Counted from the first letter of the stretch, positions 9,057 to 20,279 are shown. The stretch: DNA of 64,000 nt from Cyanobium sp. FGCU6 (GCA_024958655.1 JANWUR010000005.1:49389-113388); one strand, 5' to 3'. Program-made: numbers and translations. The notes: a model not told the origin generated them from the letters alone.

Positions 9057-9626
9057 TTGGCCCTGCGTCGCCTGCTGCTGCTCCCCCTGCTCTCCCCGCT
9101 GCTGGCCGTTGTGCTGGTCGGAGCGTTGAACCCCCGGCCCTCGGTGAGCCTGCGGCTGCTCACCTGGAGCTCCCCATCCCTGCCGATCGGGATCTGGATG
9201 GCGGCGGCGGCGGGGACCGGAGCGGTCCTCAGCGGCGGCGCCACGGCGCTGGCCATCGGCGAAGCCGGCGGCTCCCTGCGCCGTCGAGTGCGCCGCCGGC
9301 AGGGTTCCGCGGCTGCCGAGCCGAGCTGGAGCGCAGAGGTCTGGGACCATGTCCCGGACCGGGACGAGGCCCGGGACGCCCCGAGGAGGGCCCAGCGACA
9401 GCAGGTGGTGGAGGGACCTCCGTCGTGGGGCGCGGGACCATCGCGGGCGCCCGGCGAACCGGCCCCCACCGTGGCGGTACCGTTCCGGGTGCTCCGGCGC
9501 GGCGATGGTGGGGGTGTGGCGCCTCCCGAAGCCGAACGGCGGGAAAAGCAGCAGCGGAGTGATCCTGAACCGGTGGCGGTGGCAGCCGACGACGACTGGG
9601 GGGCCGCCGAGCGGGACGACTGGTGA
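9057..9626 (+). CDS. Membrane protein with two N-terminal spans and charged tail (LapA-like arrangement)
   Basis: The 189-residue protein has two hydrophobic segments (LLLLPLLSPLLAVVLVGAL and LPIGIWMAAAAGTGAVLSGGATAL) separated by a short PRPSVSLRLLTW loop, then a long polar, Arg/Pro/Glu-rich tail. The two-span layout resembles LapA-domain (DUF1049) proteins, but similarity is weak and function unknown. The start appears to be the TTG at 9057, since no ATG precedes the first span. It lies between ubiX and a DUF2996 gene in the same direction. Confidence 0.6.
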   Translation: MALRRLLLLPLLSPLLAVVLVGALNPRPSVSLRLLTWSSPSLPIGIWMAAAAGTGAVLSGGATALAIGEAGGSLRRRVRRRQGSAAAEPSWSAEVWDHVPDRDEARDAPRRAQRQQVVEGPPSWGAGPSRAPGEPAPTVAVPFRVLRRGDGGGVAPPEAERREKQQRSDPEPVAVAADDDWGAAERDDW

Positions 9627-9675
9627 ACCGTCGGCCCTGCTTAGAGTTCCGCCCTGCCATGAGCGAACCGATCCG

Positions 9676-10104
9676 GTGACCGACAGCGCTTCCGTTCCCA
9701 GCCCGGCCTCCGGGACCGCAGCCCCCGCCAAGGCCAAACCTCCGGCTCCGGAGGATCAGCCCTTCGCCACCTTCGTCCCCGATCTGCTGTTACCCGCCCT
9801 CAGCCGAGAGATCGAGGCCTACGGCGGCCCCGCTCCGGCCCTTGCGTTCGAGGAGGGTCCGATGCCGGTGGTGGGCAGCGACTGCTGGATGGTGAAGGGA
9901 ACCCTGCCGGGTGAGCGCCGTTTCTGGCTCTGCTTCACCGAGCCCGACATCAGCAGCGCCAAGACGATCGCTGTGGCCGAAGCCGGGGCTGATCCCACGC
10001 TGCTGGAGTCGTTCCTGATCGATGAGCGCAAGATGACCCTGCCCCTGATCGTTTCGAGGCTGGTTCAGCGGCTGAACGGCCAGAAATGGCTCGGCCCCAA
10101 CTGA
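9676..10104 (+). CDS. DUF2996 cyanobacterial protein
   Basis: The product (142 aa from a GTG at 9676) has a Pro/Ala-rich linker, then a compact domain FATFVPDLLLPALSREIEAY ... GSDCWMVKGTLPGERRFWLCF ... KMTLPLIVSRLVQRLNGQKWL, which matches the DUF2996 family found throughout cyanobacteria. No function is established. The longer in-frame extension upstream overlaps the preceding gene and has no family resemblance, so I use the GTG. It sits just before acsF in the same direction, 78 bases away. Confidence 0.75.
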   Translation: MTDSASVPSPASGTAAPAKAKPPAPEDQPFATFVPDLLLPALSREIEAYGGPAPALAFEEGPMPVVGSDCWMVKGTLPGERRFWLCFTEPDISSAKTIAVAEAGADPTLLESFLIDERKMTLPLIVSRLVQRLNGQKWLGPN

Positions 10105-10182
10105 GGCTGCCGCCGCTTCACATCCCGCCCTCGCACGGGCTCACGCCCCCTACGATGGCCGGATTGCGTCCGCTGCCGCACG

Positions 10183-11277
10183 ATGGTGCCTCCCGCCGCC
10201 ACTGCCTCCGCTCCTGTTCAGCCGATCGGCACCCCGGAGGCCCCGGCCATCAAGGAACCGGTGAAGGACACGATCCTCACGCCGCGCTTCTACACCACCG
10301 ACTTCGAAGCGATGGCGGCGATGGACCTCCGCCCGAACGAGGCTGAACTGGAAGCCATCTGCGAAGAGTTCCGCAAGGACTACAACCGCCATCACTTCGT
10401 GCGCAACGAGGAGTTCGAGGGGGCAGCCGACAAGCTCGATCCCGAAACCCGCAAAGTGTTCGTGGAGTTTCTCGAGCAGAGCTGCACCTCCGAGTTCTCC
10501 GGCTTCCTGCTCTACAAGGAACTGAGCCGCCGGATCAAGGAGAAGAACCCCCTTCTGGCTGAGTGCTTCGCCCACATGGCCCGCGATGAGGCCCGCCACG
10601 CAGGCTTCCTGAACAAGGCGATGAGCGATTTCGGCCTGCAGCTTGATCTCGGCTTCCTCACCGCCAACAAGGCCTACACCTACTTCAAGCCGGCCTACAT
10701 CTTCTACGCCACCTACCTTTCCGAGAAGATCGGCTACTGGCGCTACATCGCGATCTACCGCCACCTCGAGAAAAACCCCGACAGCAAGATCTTCCCGATC
10801 TTCAACTTCTTCGAGAACTGGTGCCAGGACGAGAACCGCCACGGCGACTTTTTTGACGCCCTGATGAAGGCCGTCCCCAGCACCGTCACCGGCTTCACCG
10901 CCAAGCTCTGGTGCCGCTTCTTCCTTCTGGCCGTGTTCGCCACCATGTACGTGCGCGATGTGGCCCGCAAGGAGTTCTATGAGGCCCTCGGCCTCGACGC
11001 CCGCGCGTACGACAAGTACGTGATCGCCAAAACCAATGAAACCTCGGCCCGCGTTTTCCCGGTGGTGCTCGACGTGGAGAATCCCAGGTTCTGGGATCGG
11101 CTGGAGCGACTGGTCAGCAACAACCAGGCCCTCCAGGAGGCCGAGGACTCCGGTGCCCCGGCTCCGATCAAGGCGCTACGCAAACTTCCCTACTGGGGCG
11201 CCAATGCCCTCGAGATGGCCAAACTGTTCCTGATGGCGCCCATCGCCAGCAACCGCTTCCAACCTGCGGTGCGCTGA
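10183..11277 (+). CDS. acsF: Mg-protoporphyrin IX monomethyl ester oxidative cyclase (aerobic, AcsF)
   Basis: AcsF forms the isocyclic ring of chlorophyll, turning Mg-protoporphyrin IX monomethyl ester into divinyl protochlorophyllide with O2. The 364-residue protein contains the diiron ligand motifs SEFSGF...[11 protein letters not shown] and [14 protein letters not shown], and extended conserved stretches such as [13 protein letters not shown] and [22 protein letters not shown]. Length matches the family. Four bases separate it from tldD, so the two may be cotranscribed. Confidence 0.97.
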   Translation: MVPPAATASAPVQPIGTPEAPAIKEPVKDTILTPRFYTTDFEAMAAMDLRPNEAELEAICEEFRKDYNRHHFVRNEEFEGAADKLDPETRKVFVEFLEQSCTSEFSGFLLYKELSRRIKEKNPLLAECFAHMARDEARHAGFLNKAMSDFGLQLDLGFLTANKAYTYFKPAYIFYATYLSEKIGYWRYIAIYRHLEKNPDSKIFPIFNFFENWCQDENRHGDFFDALMKAVPSTVTGFTAKLWCRFFLLAVFATMYVRDVARKEFYEALGLDARAYDKYVIAKTNETSARVFPVVLDVENPRFWDRLERLVSNNQALQEAEDSGAPAPIKALRKLPYWGANALEMAKLFLMAPIASNRFQPAVR

Positions 11278-11281
11278 ACCC

Positions 11282-12724
11282 TTGACCCCGTCCGCCACTC
11301 CCCTGACCAGCCGGCCGTCGGCAGGTCTTCACCACTCCTCCTGGCGATCCGTTCTCGAACCGGTTCTGGCCGGCGGCACAGCCGCCGGTGCCGACCTGGT
11401 GGAGGTGTTCCTTGAGCGCACCGACCACACCGGTGTCCTGGCCGAGCAGGAGGCGATCACCAGCGTCAGCCCGGCCTTCGGGGCCGGGGCCGGCATCCGC
11501 GTCTTCCTTGATGGTCGCGACGGGTTCGTCTCCACCAACGACCTCAGCTCCGGCGGTCTGCTCAACGCCCTCGATCAGGCCCTCGGCATGCTGGGGCTGC
11601 TGCGTCCCGCCAGCGGCCACGGGGGCTTCATGGGCCTGCACAAGCTGCGGGATCACGGCGCCGGCAAAGAGCTGTGGCTCGAGCAGTGCCCGTCTCTTGC
11701 GGAAGCCACCGGCCGGCTTCTCGAAGGCACCGATCGCCTGCAACGGCACGGCCATCATCTGCAGGCACGGAGAGCCACGTACGCCCGCGACTGGCAGGAA
11801 GTGCTGGTGGCCGCCAGCGATGGCACGTATGCCCGCGACATCCGGCTGCACCAATCGGTGGGGCTGAGTGTGCTGGCCGCCGACGGCGACCATCGCGCCA
11901 GTCTCGGCCGACGCTACGGCACCTCCGATCGGCCCGACGATCTGCGCGCCTGGGATGCCGAGGCAGCCGCCATCGATCTCACCGAGAGCGCTGCCCGCAT
12001 GCTCTACGCCGACTACGTGGAGGCGGGGCAGTTCCCGGTGGTGCTCGCCAACCGCTTCGGCGGCGTGATCTTCCATGAGGCGTGCGGCCATCTGCTGGAA
12101 ACCACCCAGGTCGAGCGGGGAACCACGCCCTTCGCCGAACGGGTGGGTGAGCCGATCGCCCATGAGGCCGTGACGGCGATCGATGAGGGGCTCAGCGATG
12201 GCGCCTTCGGATCCCTGTCGATGGACGACGAGGGCATGGAACCGCAGCGGACCGTGCTGATCGAGAACGGCATCCTGCGCCGCTTCCTCTCCGACCGGGC
12301 CGGCGAACGGCGCACCGGCCATGCCCGCACCGGCAGCGGTCGCCGCCAGAGCCATGCCTTCGCCGCCGCCAGCCGCATGCGCAACACGTACATCGCCGCT
12401 GGCCCACACAGCCCCGCTGAGCTGATCGCCTCGGTCGACCGCGGCCTCTACTGCAAATCGATGGGTGGTGGCAGCGTCGGTCCTACCGGGCAGTTCAACT
12501 TCGCCGTGGAGGAGGCCTTCCTGATCGAGAACGGCGAACTCACCAAACCGGTGAAAGGCGCCACCCTGATCGGCGAGGCCAAGGAAGTGATGCCGCGCAT
12601 TTCGATGTGTGCCAACGACCTCGACCTGGCTGCCGGTTTCTGTGGCTCGGTGAGCGGCAGCATCTTCGTCACGGTGGGCCAGCCCCACATCAAGGTGGAT
12701 TCGATCACCGTGGGGGGACGCTGA
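11282..12724 (+). CDS. tldD: Zinc metalloprotease TldD
   Basis: TldD and TldE form a heterodimeric protease that trims unfolded peptides and matures some ribosomally made peptides. This 480-residue protein is the catalytic TldD subunit: the zinc motif HEACGH lies at about 265-270, followed by the family's [17 protein letters not shown] and [16 protein letters not shown] segments and a late AGFCGSVSG element. It starts with TTG at 11282. The partner gene tldE begins two bases downstream of the stop. Confidence 0.95.
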   Translation: MTPSATPLTSRPSAGLHHSSWRSVLEPVLAGGTAAGADLVEVFLERTDHTGVLAEQEAITSVSPAFGAGAGIRVFLDGRDGFVSTNDLSSGGLLNALDQALGMLGLLRPASGHGGFMGLHKLRDHGAGKELWLEQCPSLAEATGRLLEGTDRLQRHGHHLQARRATYARDWQEVLVAASDGTYARDIRLHQSVGLSVLAADGDHRASLGRRYGTSDRPDDLRAWDAEAAAIDLTESAARMLYADYVEAGQFPVVLANRFGGVIFHEACGHLLETTQVERGTTPFAERVGEPIAHEAVTAIDEGLSDGAFGSLSMDDEGMEPQRTVLIENGILRRFLSDRAGERRTGHARTGSGRRQSHAFAAASRMRNTYIAAGPHSPAELIASVDRGLYCKSMGGGSVGPTGQFNFAVEEAFLIENGELTKPVKGATLIGEAKEVMPRISMCANDLDLAAGFCGSVSGSIFVTVGQPHIKVDSITVGGR

Positions 12725-12726
12725 CC

Positions 12727-14130
12727 ATGACGAGCAGCAGCACCGCCCGGCCGGAAGTCTCCGGTGGACTCGATGCCACCGATCTGCGCCAGCGACTGGT
12801 GGATCTGGCCACCACCAGCGGTGTGAAGCGCTGGGATCTCGGAGCCGGCTGCAGCACCGACACCTCTGTGCAAGTGGACAGGGGCGAACCGAAGCAGATG
12901 AAGGGGGCCCAGCGCAGCGCCATCACCGTGCGTGTGTGGAACGACCAGGGGCTGGTGGGCGTCACCAGCACGTCGGATCTCTCCGACTCCGGACTGGAGC
13001 GGGCCCTGGCCGGCGCCCGTGATGCCAGCGCCTTCGGCAATCCGGAGGACACGCCGGCCTTCTCCCCCCTGGCCACAGCTCCCCTGGCCCCACTCGAGCA
13101 ACCCCTGCACCAGCCGGTAGGCATCCTCGATCTGCTCGCCACCCTCAAGGAGGCCGAGCGGGATCTGCTGGGGCGCCATCCGGCCATCGGCACCGTTCCC
13201 TACAACGGTCTTTCGCAGCGGAGCAGCGACCGGCTTTACCTCAACAGCGAAGGCGCGTGCCGCCAACAGCGGCTCACCACGGCCAGCCTCTATCTGTACG
13301 CCCGCGCCGAGGAGACCGGCCGCAAGCCGCGCAGTGCCGGTGCCGTGCGTCTCGCCTACGGCGCCGGCAGCCTCGACATCGCCGGCTGCATCGAGGAGGC
13401 CGCCGCCCGCACCATCGCCCACCTCGACTACGCCCCGATCGACACCGGGCGCTACACCTGCGTCTTCACGCCCGAGGCCTTCCTCGATCTGATCGGCGCC
13501 TTCAGCAGCATGTTCAACGCCCGCGCCGTGCTCGATGGCGTCAGCCTGAGCACCAGGGAGTCGCTGGGAGCACCCGTGGCCGTGCCGTTCCTCTCGATCC
13601 ACGACAACGGCCTGAACCCCGGCAACATCGGCGCCTCCACGTTCGACGGCGAAGGCACCCCCACCCGCAGGCTTGCGCTGGTGGAGGCGGGAACCCTTCG
13701 CAACTTCCTGCACTCGGAGGCCACGGCCCGGGCGTTCGGCGTGAGCCCCACCGGCCATGCCGGCCTGGGCGCGAAGGTGTCGGTGGGGCCCGACTGGTTC
13801 GAGATCGGCCCCGCCGAGGGGGCCGAGGGCGGCGCCACCGGCCTTGATCACGGGGTCGGCGATGGCGATCCCCGTGGCCTGGTGCTGATCGATTCCCTCT
13901 CCGCCCTCCATGCGGGCGTGAAGGCGAGCCAGGGCTCCTTCTCCCTGCCCTTCGACGGCTGGCTGATCCGCGGCGGCGAACATCGCTCGATCGAGGCGGC
14001 CACGGTGGCCGGTGACATCCGCCAGGTGCTCCAGGGCATCGTGGGCTTCGAAGGCGAGGCCAAGATCACGCCGAGCGGACTGTGTCCCCACGTCTGGGTG
14101 GAGGGTTTATCGATCACCGGCGAAGGCTGA
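12727..14130 (+). CDS. pmbA: TldE/PmbA protease subunit
   Basis: This 467-residue protein is the non-zinc partner of TldD. It lacks the HExxxH motif and carries family segments such as VRVWNDQGLVGVTSTSDLS, GRYTCVFTPEAFLDLIGAF and FLHSEATARAFG, and ends with the typical QGIVGFEGEAKITP...VWVEGLSITGEG. The ATG at 12727 lies just after the tldD stop, making a two-gene operon. Together the two would form the degradative tunnel-shaped heterodimer described in E. coli. Confidence 0.93.
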   Translation: MTSSSTARPEVSGGLDATDLRQRLVDLATTSGVKRWDLGAGCSTDTSVQVDRGEPKQMKGAQRSAITVRVWNDQGLVGVTSTSDLSDSGLERALAGARDASAFGNPEDTPAFSPLATAPLAPLEQPLHQPVGILDLLATLKEAERDLLGRHPAIGTVPYNGLSQRSSDRLYLNSEGACRQQRLTTASLYLYARAEETGRKPRSAGAVRLAYGAGSLDIAGCIEEAAARTIAHLDYAPIDTGRYTCVFTPEAFLDLIGAFSSMFNARAVLDGVSLSTRESLGAPVAVPFLSIHDNGLNPGNIGASTFDGEGTPTRRLALVEAGTLRNFLHSEATARAFGVSPTGHAGLGAKVSVGPDWFEIGPAEGAEGGATGLDHGVGDGDPRGLVLIDSLSALHAGVKASQGSFSLPFDGWLIRGGEHRSIEAATVAGDIRQVLQGIVGFEGEAKITPSGLCPHVWVEGLSITGEG

Positions 14131-14161
14131 ATACCGGTCGATCGAAGCGAGGCAACCAGCG

Positions 14162-15196
14162 ATGAAGGTCCTGTTCTGGGGTACTCCGGCCTACGCAGTG
14201 GTGACGCTCGACGCCCTGGTGGCGGCGGGCCATGAGCTGGTGGGTGCCGTCTCCCAGCCGGATCGGCGTCGGGGCAGGGGCCGGGACCACGTGCCCTCGC
14301 CGGTGAAGGCAAGAGCGCTGGACCTGGGCCTGCCGGTGTTCACCCCCACACGCATCCGCCGCGAACCCGACACCCAGCAGCAGCTCGCGGACCTGGGGGC
14401 GGATGTCTCGGTGGTGGTGGCCTTCGGCCAGATCCTGCCCACCGGGGTGCTGGACCAGCCTCCCCTGGGCAGCTGGAACGGCCACGGGTCCCTGCTCCCC
14501 CGCTGGCGCGGCGCGGCCCCGATCCAGTGGGCCCTGATGGAGGGCGACACGGAAACCGGCGTGGGGATCATGGCGATGGAGGAAGGACTCGACACCGGCC
14601 CGGTGCTGCTGGAGAGGGCGCTGCCGATCGGTCTTCGGGACAACGCCCACGACCTGGCCGCCCGGCTGGCCGCCCTTACCGGTGAGCTGTTCGTGGAGGC
14701 TCTGCCTCGGATCGCTGCCGCTGGAGCGGGAAGCCGATCGGAGCGTTGGCAGCGGCTGGCACTCACGCCCCAGGCGAAGGAGGGTGTGCGCCTGGCCCGA
14801 CCGATCGCCAAGGACGATTTCCGCATCGACTGGAGCCGCCGGGCCCTCGAGCTGCATCGCCAGGTGATGGGGCTCTACCCCGGGGCCTTCACGAGCCGCG
14901 GCGAAACACGCATGAAACTGCGGGCCACGGAGCCCCTGATCAAGCGGCTGGCCCCGGAGCTCTCCCCGGAGGCTGCGCTGCTGGCCGTGAACCATGCTCC
15001 TGGCCGGGACGCCGATCCCGGCGGGGACGCACCGGGCACCGTGCTGGAGGTGGTCGAGGGGGTGGGGTTGGTGATCGCCACCGCCGGATGCCCCCTGCTC
15101 ATCCGGGAGGCCCAGCTGGAGGGGAAAGGCCCCAGCAGCGGCCAGCCGATGGTGCAGCAACTGGGGTTGCGACCGGGGGATCGACTGGGACCTTGA
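14162..15196 (+). CDS. fmt: Methionyl-tRNA formyltransferase
   Basis: Fmt formylates the initiator Met-tRNA using 10-formyl-THF. The 344-residue product begins MKVLFWGTPAYAVVTLDAL, contains the catalytic NGHGSLLPRWRGAAPIQWAL region (Asn, His of the formyltransferase fold) and a C-terminal tRNA-binding domain. In the usual motif the residue before HGSLLP is Asn-Val/Ile-His; here it reads SWNGHGS, so the Asn and His are preserved with a Gly between. It follows tldE by 31 bases on the same strand. Confidence 0.95.
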   Translation: MKVLFWGTPAYAVVTLDALVAAGHELVGAVSQPDRRRGRGRDHVPSPVKARALDLGLPVFTPTRIRREPDTQQQLADLGADVSVVVAFGQILPTGVLDQPPLGSWNGHGSLLPRWRGAAPIQWALMEGDTETGVGIMAMEEGLDTGPVLLERALPIGLRDNAHDLAARLAALTGELFVEALPRIAAAGAGSRSERWQRLALTPQAKEGVRLARPIAKDDFRIDWSRRALELHRQVMGLYPGAFTSRGETRMKLRATEPLIKRLAPELSPEAALLAVNHAPGRDADPGGDAPGTVLEVVEGVGLVIATAGCPLLIREAQLEGKGPSSGQPMVQQLGLRPGDRLGP

Positions 15197-15275
15197 AGAT
15201 CTGTGTTGTCAGTGTTCTCTGACACCTGCCACTGCATCGGGGGGCGGTAGACCGTTCCCACGGTGCTGTGGGGCC

Positions 15276-15491
15276 ATGGTGATGAAAAACAGAACGTATG
15301 GTGAGCTCTGCCTGGTGCGCTCCACAGGCAATGGCTGCCTGATCTACCGCGACATGGTGGGCCGCTTTGTGGTCCTCCATGCGGCTGCACCCGAGGAAGG
15401 GAGACCAGTCGCCACGCTCGCCGGTGCCTATGCGGAATGCCGGGGGCTTGAGGAGGCCAGGCGAGCGATCGAGCAGGAACCGGCCGCATGA
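15276..15491 (+). CDS. Small hypothetical protein
   Basis: This 71-residue reading frame (start ATG 15276) encodes a soluble protein with a strand-rich middle (CLIYRDMVGRFVVLHAA) and a helical C-terminus (GAYAECRGLEEARRAIEQE). I recognise no family. It lies 80 bases after fmt and five bases before the stop of a convergent small gene. Codon usage looks like the neighbours, which favours a real gene, but evidence is limited to length and composition. Confidence 0.45.
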   Translation: MVMKNRTYGELCLVRSTGNGCLIYRDMVGRFVVLHAAAPEEGRPVATLAGAYAECRGLEEARRAIEQEPAA

Positions 15492-15495
15492 ACAT

Positions 15496-15693
15496 TCAGG
15501 CGGTGGTCGTGCTGCCCTGGGGTTGGCGACGATGCAGCTCGTGCAGTCCCTCAAGCTGATTGTGCACCGAAACCAGCTGGTCGCAGATATGTCGGCTGTT
15601 ATCGATCCGGGCCAGGGCCAGCAGCATGGCCTCCACCTGGGCCTTGCAGTCGATCAGCACGCGGCACTCGGGAGAGCCGGGTTCGTAGGTCAT
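15496..15693 (-). CDS. Small hypothetical protein, helical
   Basis: A 65-residue frame from the ATG at 15693 reads MTYEPGSPECRVLIDCKAQV and then a long amphipathic helix region (EAMLLALARIDNSRHICDQLVSVHNQLEGLHELHRR). No family is recognised. An in-frame upstream extension to 15750 is possible but has no ribosome binding site that I can see. It converges on the 71-residue gene. Confidence 0.45.
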   Translation of the reverse strand: MTYEPGSPECRVLIDCKAQVEAMLLALARIDNSRHICDQLVSVHNQLEGLHELHRRQPQGSTTTA

Positions 15694-15792
15694 CGAAGGT
15701 GGGTCAACAACACCTAGTGCACCGCAGCCCGACCGGGGAAACTGTCGCAATCACTGCGTTTTGGCAGGCCCACCTGCTCTGCCTCCACTTTC

Positions 15793-17070
15793 TCAGCGCC
15801 TGCGTCGGGGTGCCGGCGGGCGGCTGTCCCGCCGAGGGGCACCATCCCGCCGGCGGCCCCGCCCACCGCTGAGATCCAGCGGCGGGGCGCTGAGCACGGT
15901 GGGCTCGAACCCTGCCACCTCCTGACGCGGCAGGGTGGTGCCGATCAGCCGCTCGATGGCCCGCAAAAGCTCGTGCTCCTCGGCCGCCACCAGCGAGATC
16001 GCATGACCGTTCTGCCCGGCGCGGCCGGTGCGACCGATGCGGTGCACGTAGTCCTCGGCCACGTTGGGCAGATCGAGGTTCACCACGTGGGGCAGCTGGT
16101 GGATGTCGATGCCGCGGGCGGCGATGTCGGTGGCCACGAGCACCCGCACCTCGCCGCTCTTGAAGCCGGCCAGGGCACGGGTGCGGGCTCCCTGGCTCTT
16201 GTTGCCGTGAATGGCCGCCGCCGCGAGCCCCTCGGCCTCCAAGCGCTCAGCCACCCGGTTGGCGCCGTGCTTGGTACGCGAGAACACCAGAACCTGCTGC
16301 CAGTCGTTGGTGCGGATCAGGTGGCTCAGCAGATCCGGCTTCCGGGCCATGTCACAGGGGTGGAGCAGCTGCTCCACCGTCGTGGCGGCCCGGTTCTCCG
16401 GGGTGGCCTGCAGATGCACCGGGTTGTGGAGCAGACCGGTGGCCAGCTTGCGGATCTCGCCGGAGAAGGTGGCGGAGAACAGCAGATTCTGCCGATGACT
16501 CGGCAGCAGCGAAAGGATGCGACGGATGTCGCGGATGAAGCCCATGTCGAGCATGCGGTCGGCCTCATCCAGCACCAGGATCTCCACCCGATCGAGGCGG
16601 AGGGCGTTCTGCTGCTGCAGATCCATCAGGCGGCCGGGCGTCGCCACCAGCACATCGGCGCCGCGGCGCAGACGCTGCATCTGGGGATTGATGCTCACGC
16701 CTCCGAAGACCACATCGGCGCGCAGATCGAGATAGCGGCCATAAGCCATCACGCTCTCCCCCACCTGGGCCGCCAGCTCCCGGGTGGGGGTGAGCACCAG
16801 GGCGCGTACCACGCCGGCCCGGGCGTGGGGACCATGGCGAAGACGCTCCAGCATCGGCAGGGTGAAACCGGCGGTTTTGCCGGTGCCCGTCTGGGCCGCC
16901 GCCATCACATCGCGCCCCTCCAGCACAGCGGGGATGCACTGGCGCTGGATCGGTGAAGGGGTGCGGTAGCCCTTGCCGGCCACGGCCTTGAGGATCGGCT
17001 CAGACAGGCCGAGGTCGGCGAAATCCGCCGCCAGTCCGGCCTCCGGCGGAGCGATCGTGGTGAAGGGCAC
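15793..17070 (-). CDS. rhlE: DEAD-box RNA helicase, RhlE type
   Basis: The 425-residue protein unwinds RNA duplexes in ribosome assembly or mRNA decay, and cyanobacterial relatives are cold-induced. It has the Q motif ([14 protein letters not shown]), motif I AQTGTGKT, Ia [32 protein letters not shown], and [13 protein letters not shown], followed by a short Arg-rich tail. RhlE-type features include [10 protein letters not shown]. The start is a GTG at 17070. About 200 bases of non-coding DNA upstream separate it from the DUF6464 gene. Confidence 0.93.
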   Translation of the reverse strand: MPFTTIAPPEAGLAADFADLGLSEPILKAVAGKGYRTPSPIQRQCIPAVLEGRDVMAAAQTGTGKTAGFTLPMLERLRHGPHARAGVVRALVLTPTRELAAQVGESVMAYGRYLDLRADVVFGGVSINPQMQRLRRGADVLVATPGRLMDLQQQNALRLDRVEILVLDEADRMLDMGFIRDIRRILSLLPSHRQNLLFSATFSGEIRKLATGLLHNPVHLQATPENRAATTVEQLLHPCDMARKPDLLSHLIRTNDWQQVLVFSRTKHGANRVAERLEAEGLAAAAIHGNKSQGARTRALAGFKSGEVRVLVATDIAARGIDIHQLPHVVNLDLPNVAEDYVHRIGRTGRAGQNGHAISLVAAEEHELLRAIERLIGTTLPRQEVAGFEPTVLSAPPLDLSGGRGRRRDGAPRRDSRPPAPRRRR

Positions 17071-17270
17071 CAGGGGTGGGGCACCGCCCTCCGGCGTGCG
17101 CTCTGCCGTGGCAGCGACAGGATTGGGCCGCCGCCGTGGAGAGCGCGAGGGGATAGCGCCACCCGACGGACTGGCGGCAGCGGAGCGGCGGGTGGAGCCG
17201 GAAGAAGGCGTGGCGATCGGGGCGCGGATGCGGATGTTTCAACCCTAGGTGGGTTCACTCCCTTGCCCAC

Positions 17271-17615
17271 TCAAGGCTGAAAGTGCTGGCAGCGTTCGCA
17301 CGGGCCCTCCGGCAGGACGGCGCAGCGCAGCAGGGGACTGCGGGCGTTGAAGCGGCAGCGGGGGTCGCCGATCACCCAGCCGCCGTTCCACGGACGCGCA
17401 TCCTGCGGCTGCGCCTGGGGCTTGACCTGTAGCGCCACGCTCGCCAGCTCGTAGCGGCCATCCCTCAGCTGGTAGCGATGGCGACGCTGCAGCACCAGGA
17501 AACTGCGGCCGCCATGGGCGAGCCAGCGACCAGGCTGGGGTACTTCGGCCAGGGCCTCCACCTGCAGGCTGTCGATCAGGCGGTCGGAGTCGATCTGGCG
17601 GAGCTCGATGCGCAT
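17271..17615 (-). CDS. Cysteine-containing cyanobacterial protein, DUF6464-like
   Basis: From the ATG at 17615 the protein has 114 residues. It combines a beta-rich N-terminal part (PGRWLAHGGRSFLVLQRRHRYQL) with a C-terminal cysteine-bearing segment IGDPRCRFNARSPLLRCAVL ending PCERCQHFQP, which resembles the DUF6464 family of cyanobacteria. The Cys pattern (C...C...CxxC) suggests a small metal or Fe-S site, but that is inference. It begins four bases after the terC stop, so the two are probably cotranscribed; a GTG at 17633 would overlap terC. Confidence 0.65.
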   Translation of the reverse strand: MRIELRQIDSDRLIDSLQVEALAEVPQPGRWLAHGGRSFLVLQRRHRYQLRDGRYELASVALQVKPQAQPQDARPWNGGWVIGDPRCRFNARSPLLRCAVLPEGPCERCQHFQP

Positions 17616-17619
17616 CGGC

Positions 17620-18390
17620 TCAGGAAGCGCCACCTTCGTCCTGGGCCGGTGGCAGCAAACGCTCCGAGAATCCCCACAGGAACAGGGCGGCCACGCTGAG
17701 CAGCAGCGCCCATTCAGGAATCACGACGGACGGCAGGATCAGACGCAGCAGCAGTCGCAGCCCCACCAGACCCACCGCGAGATACCCCGCGGTCTCCAGA
17801 TTGCGGAACACTTCCAGCCAGCGGATGAACAGCTCGGCGGTGAGCCGCAGGGCGATGACTCCGATCACCCCGCCGGCCATCACCAGAGCGAGCCGGTCGG
17901 TCACCGCCACCGCGGCCGCCACACTGTCGAGGGAGAAGGCCAGATCGGTGAAGGCGAGCGTGGCGATCACCGCGCCCATGCCGGCGCCGTGGCCATGGGC
18001 TGGGGCGGTGGCGATGGCTGGATCGCCAGGGCCCGCGTCCTGACGGCCTCCCCCGGCCGGCTCGTCGTCGGCCCCCAGCAGATGGCGGCCGCAGAGCCAG
18101 AGCAGGTAGGCCGAGGCTGCCAGTTCCAGAGGCCAGAAATCCAGCACCCAGCGGGCGGCCACGATCAGGGCCAGCCGGAACAGCAGGGCCAGCAGCAGGC
18201 CGAGGTTGAGGGCCTGGCGCTGGCGGGCCGGATCGTGCAGCCGGCGGGAGATCGCCGCCAGGGCGATGGCGTTGTCGGCCGAGAGCACGGCCTCAAGAGC
18301 CACCAGCAGGGGCAGCAGCAGGGCCACCTCCCCCCACTGGTCGGCCGCCTGGATCAGCGGCGTGATGGACTGAACCGATTCCGCTTCCAT
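17620..18390 (-). CDS. TerC-family integral membrane protein
   Basis: The protein (about 256 aa) is a seven- or eight-span TerC-family member with the paired acidic motifs EAVLSADNAIALA and TDLAFSLDSVAAAVAV. TerC proteins handle metal ions (Mn2+ efflux in some bacteria) or aid membrane protein insertion; the thylakoid homologue in plants is needed for thylakoid formation. A glycine/histidine-containing loop (HGHGAG) between spans may contact metal. The ATG at 18390 is preferred over a TTG seven codons upstream. Confidence 0.9.
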   Translation of the reverse strand: MEAESVQSITPLIQAADQWGEVALLLPLLVALEAVLSADNAIALAAISRRLHDPARQRQALNLGLLLALLFRLALIVAARWVLDFWPLELAASAYLLWLCGRHLLGADDEPAGGGRQDAGPGDPAIATAPAHGHGAGMGAVIATLAFTDLAFSLDSVAAAVAVTDRLALVMAGGVIGVIALRLTAELFIRWLEVFRNLETAGYLAVGLVGLRLLLRLILPSVVIPEWALLLSVAALFLWGFSERLLPPAQDEGGAS

Positions 18391-18461
18391 CGCAGGGCCT
18401 TCGCTCGGCAACGGAGCGCGAAAGCGTCACTCTAGAAACGTACCCACCAGCTTCCTGGAGC

Positions 18462-19253
18462 ATGGAGCTACACAGCCGGCTCATGCATGCCGAGGCGGGC
18501 CGGTGCGTGGTGTGCGTGCGGGCCCGGGCCAACGGTCACGACCTGGGCAGCGCCCTGGGGGAGGGGGCGACAGCTGAGGAGGCCGAGGACCGGGCCCTGG
18601 AGCGGCTGCGTCAGCGCCTCACCACCACGCCGTCGGCAGGGAGCGCCAGCGATCGGGAGCCTGCCGTGGCCCCCGCATCAGCGCCCGCGAAAGCTGCGGC
18701 GCCCCTCCGTTCCGCCACCGCAGCTTCACCCTCGCTGCCCCCTCTGTCTGCCCAGTCCTCGGCCCCGGCGACACCACCATCAGCGGCGCCCCCTCCCCCC
18801 ACCGAGGCTGCCCCGCACGAACCGCCGCCCGACCCGGAGGACTGGAGCGGCGAACTGGCAGCGCTGGATCGGGAACTGCAACGGCTTGGCTGGAGCCGGG
18901 AGCAGGAGGCGCTCTATCTGGAGCGGGCCTTCGGTCACCCCAGCCGCAGCCGGCTCACCACTTACACCGATCTGCTGGCTTATCTGCGGGCCCTGGAGGC
19001 CATGGCCCCGGGGCACGATCCCGAGCAGGTGGCCGTACCCCTGCGGCGCCGGGATCTGCTCGCCCAATCAGACCAACTGCTGGCCAGGCTCGGCTGGCAG
19101 GCCGAGCAGGGGCGGAGATTCCTGGAGCAACAGCTGGGCGCGAGCAGCCGCAGCCAGCTCGATGAGGCCCAGTTGCTGCACTTCAACCTGCTGCTGGAGG
19201 AGGCCCTGCTCGAAGCCGGGGGGGACGCATGCGAGCCTGGATCCACTGCCTGA
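18462..19253 (+). CDS. Conserved-looking hypothetical protein with Ala/Pro linker
   Basis: The 263-residue protein has a small N-terminal domain (RCVVCVRARANGHDLGSALGE...AEDRALERLRQRL), a low-complexity Ala/Pro/Ser linker from about 55 to 120, and a helical C-terminal part in which two similar units occur (LQRLGWSREQEALYLERAFGHPSRSRL and LARLGWQAEQGRRFLEQQLGASSRSQL). The repeated units of about 75 residues suggest an internal duplication. Function is unknown. It stops 15 bases before gap1. Confidence 0.75.
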   Translation: MELHSRLMHAEAGRCVVCVRARANGHDLGSALGEGATAEEAEDRALERLRQRLTTTPSAGSASDREPAVAPASAPAKAAAPLRSATAASPSLPPLSAQSSAPATPPSAAPPPPTEAAPHEPPPDPEDWSGELAALDRELQRLGWSREQEALYLERAFGHPSRSRLTTYTDLLAYLRALEAMAPGHDPEQVAVPLRRRDLLAQSDQLLARLGWQAEQGRRFLEQQLGASSRSQLDEAQLLHFNLLLEEALLEAGGDACEPGSTA

Positions 19254-20270
<1,017 letters not shown>

Positions 20271-20279
20271 CCCCCCGGC

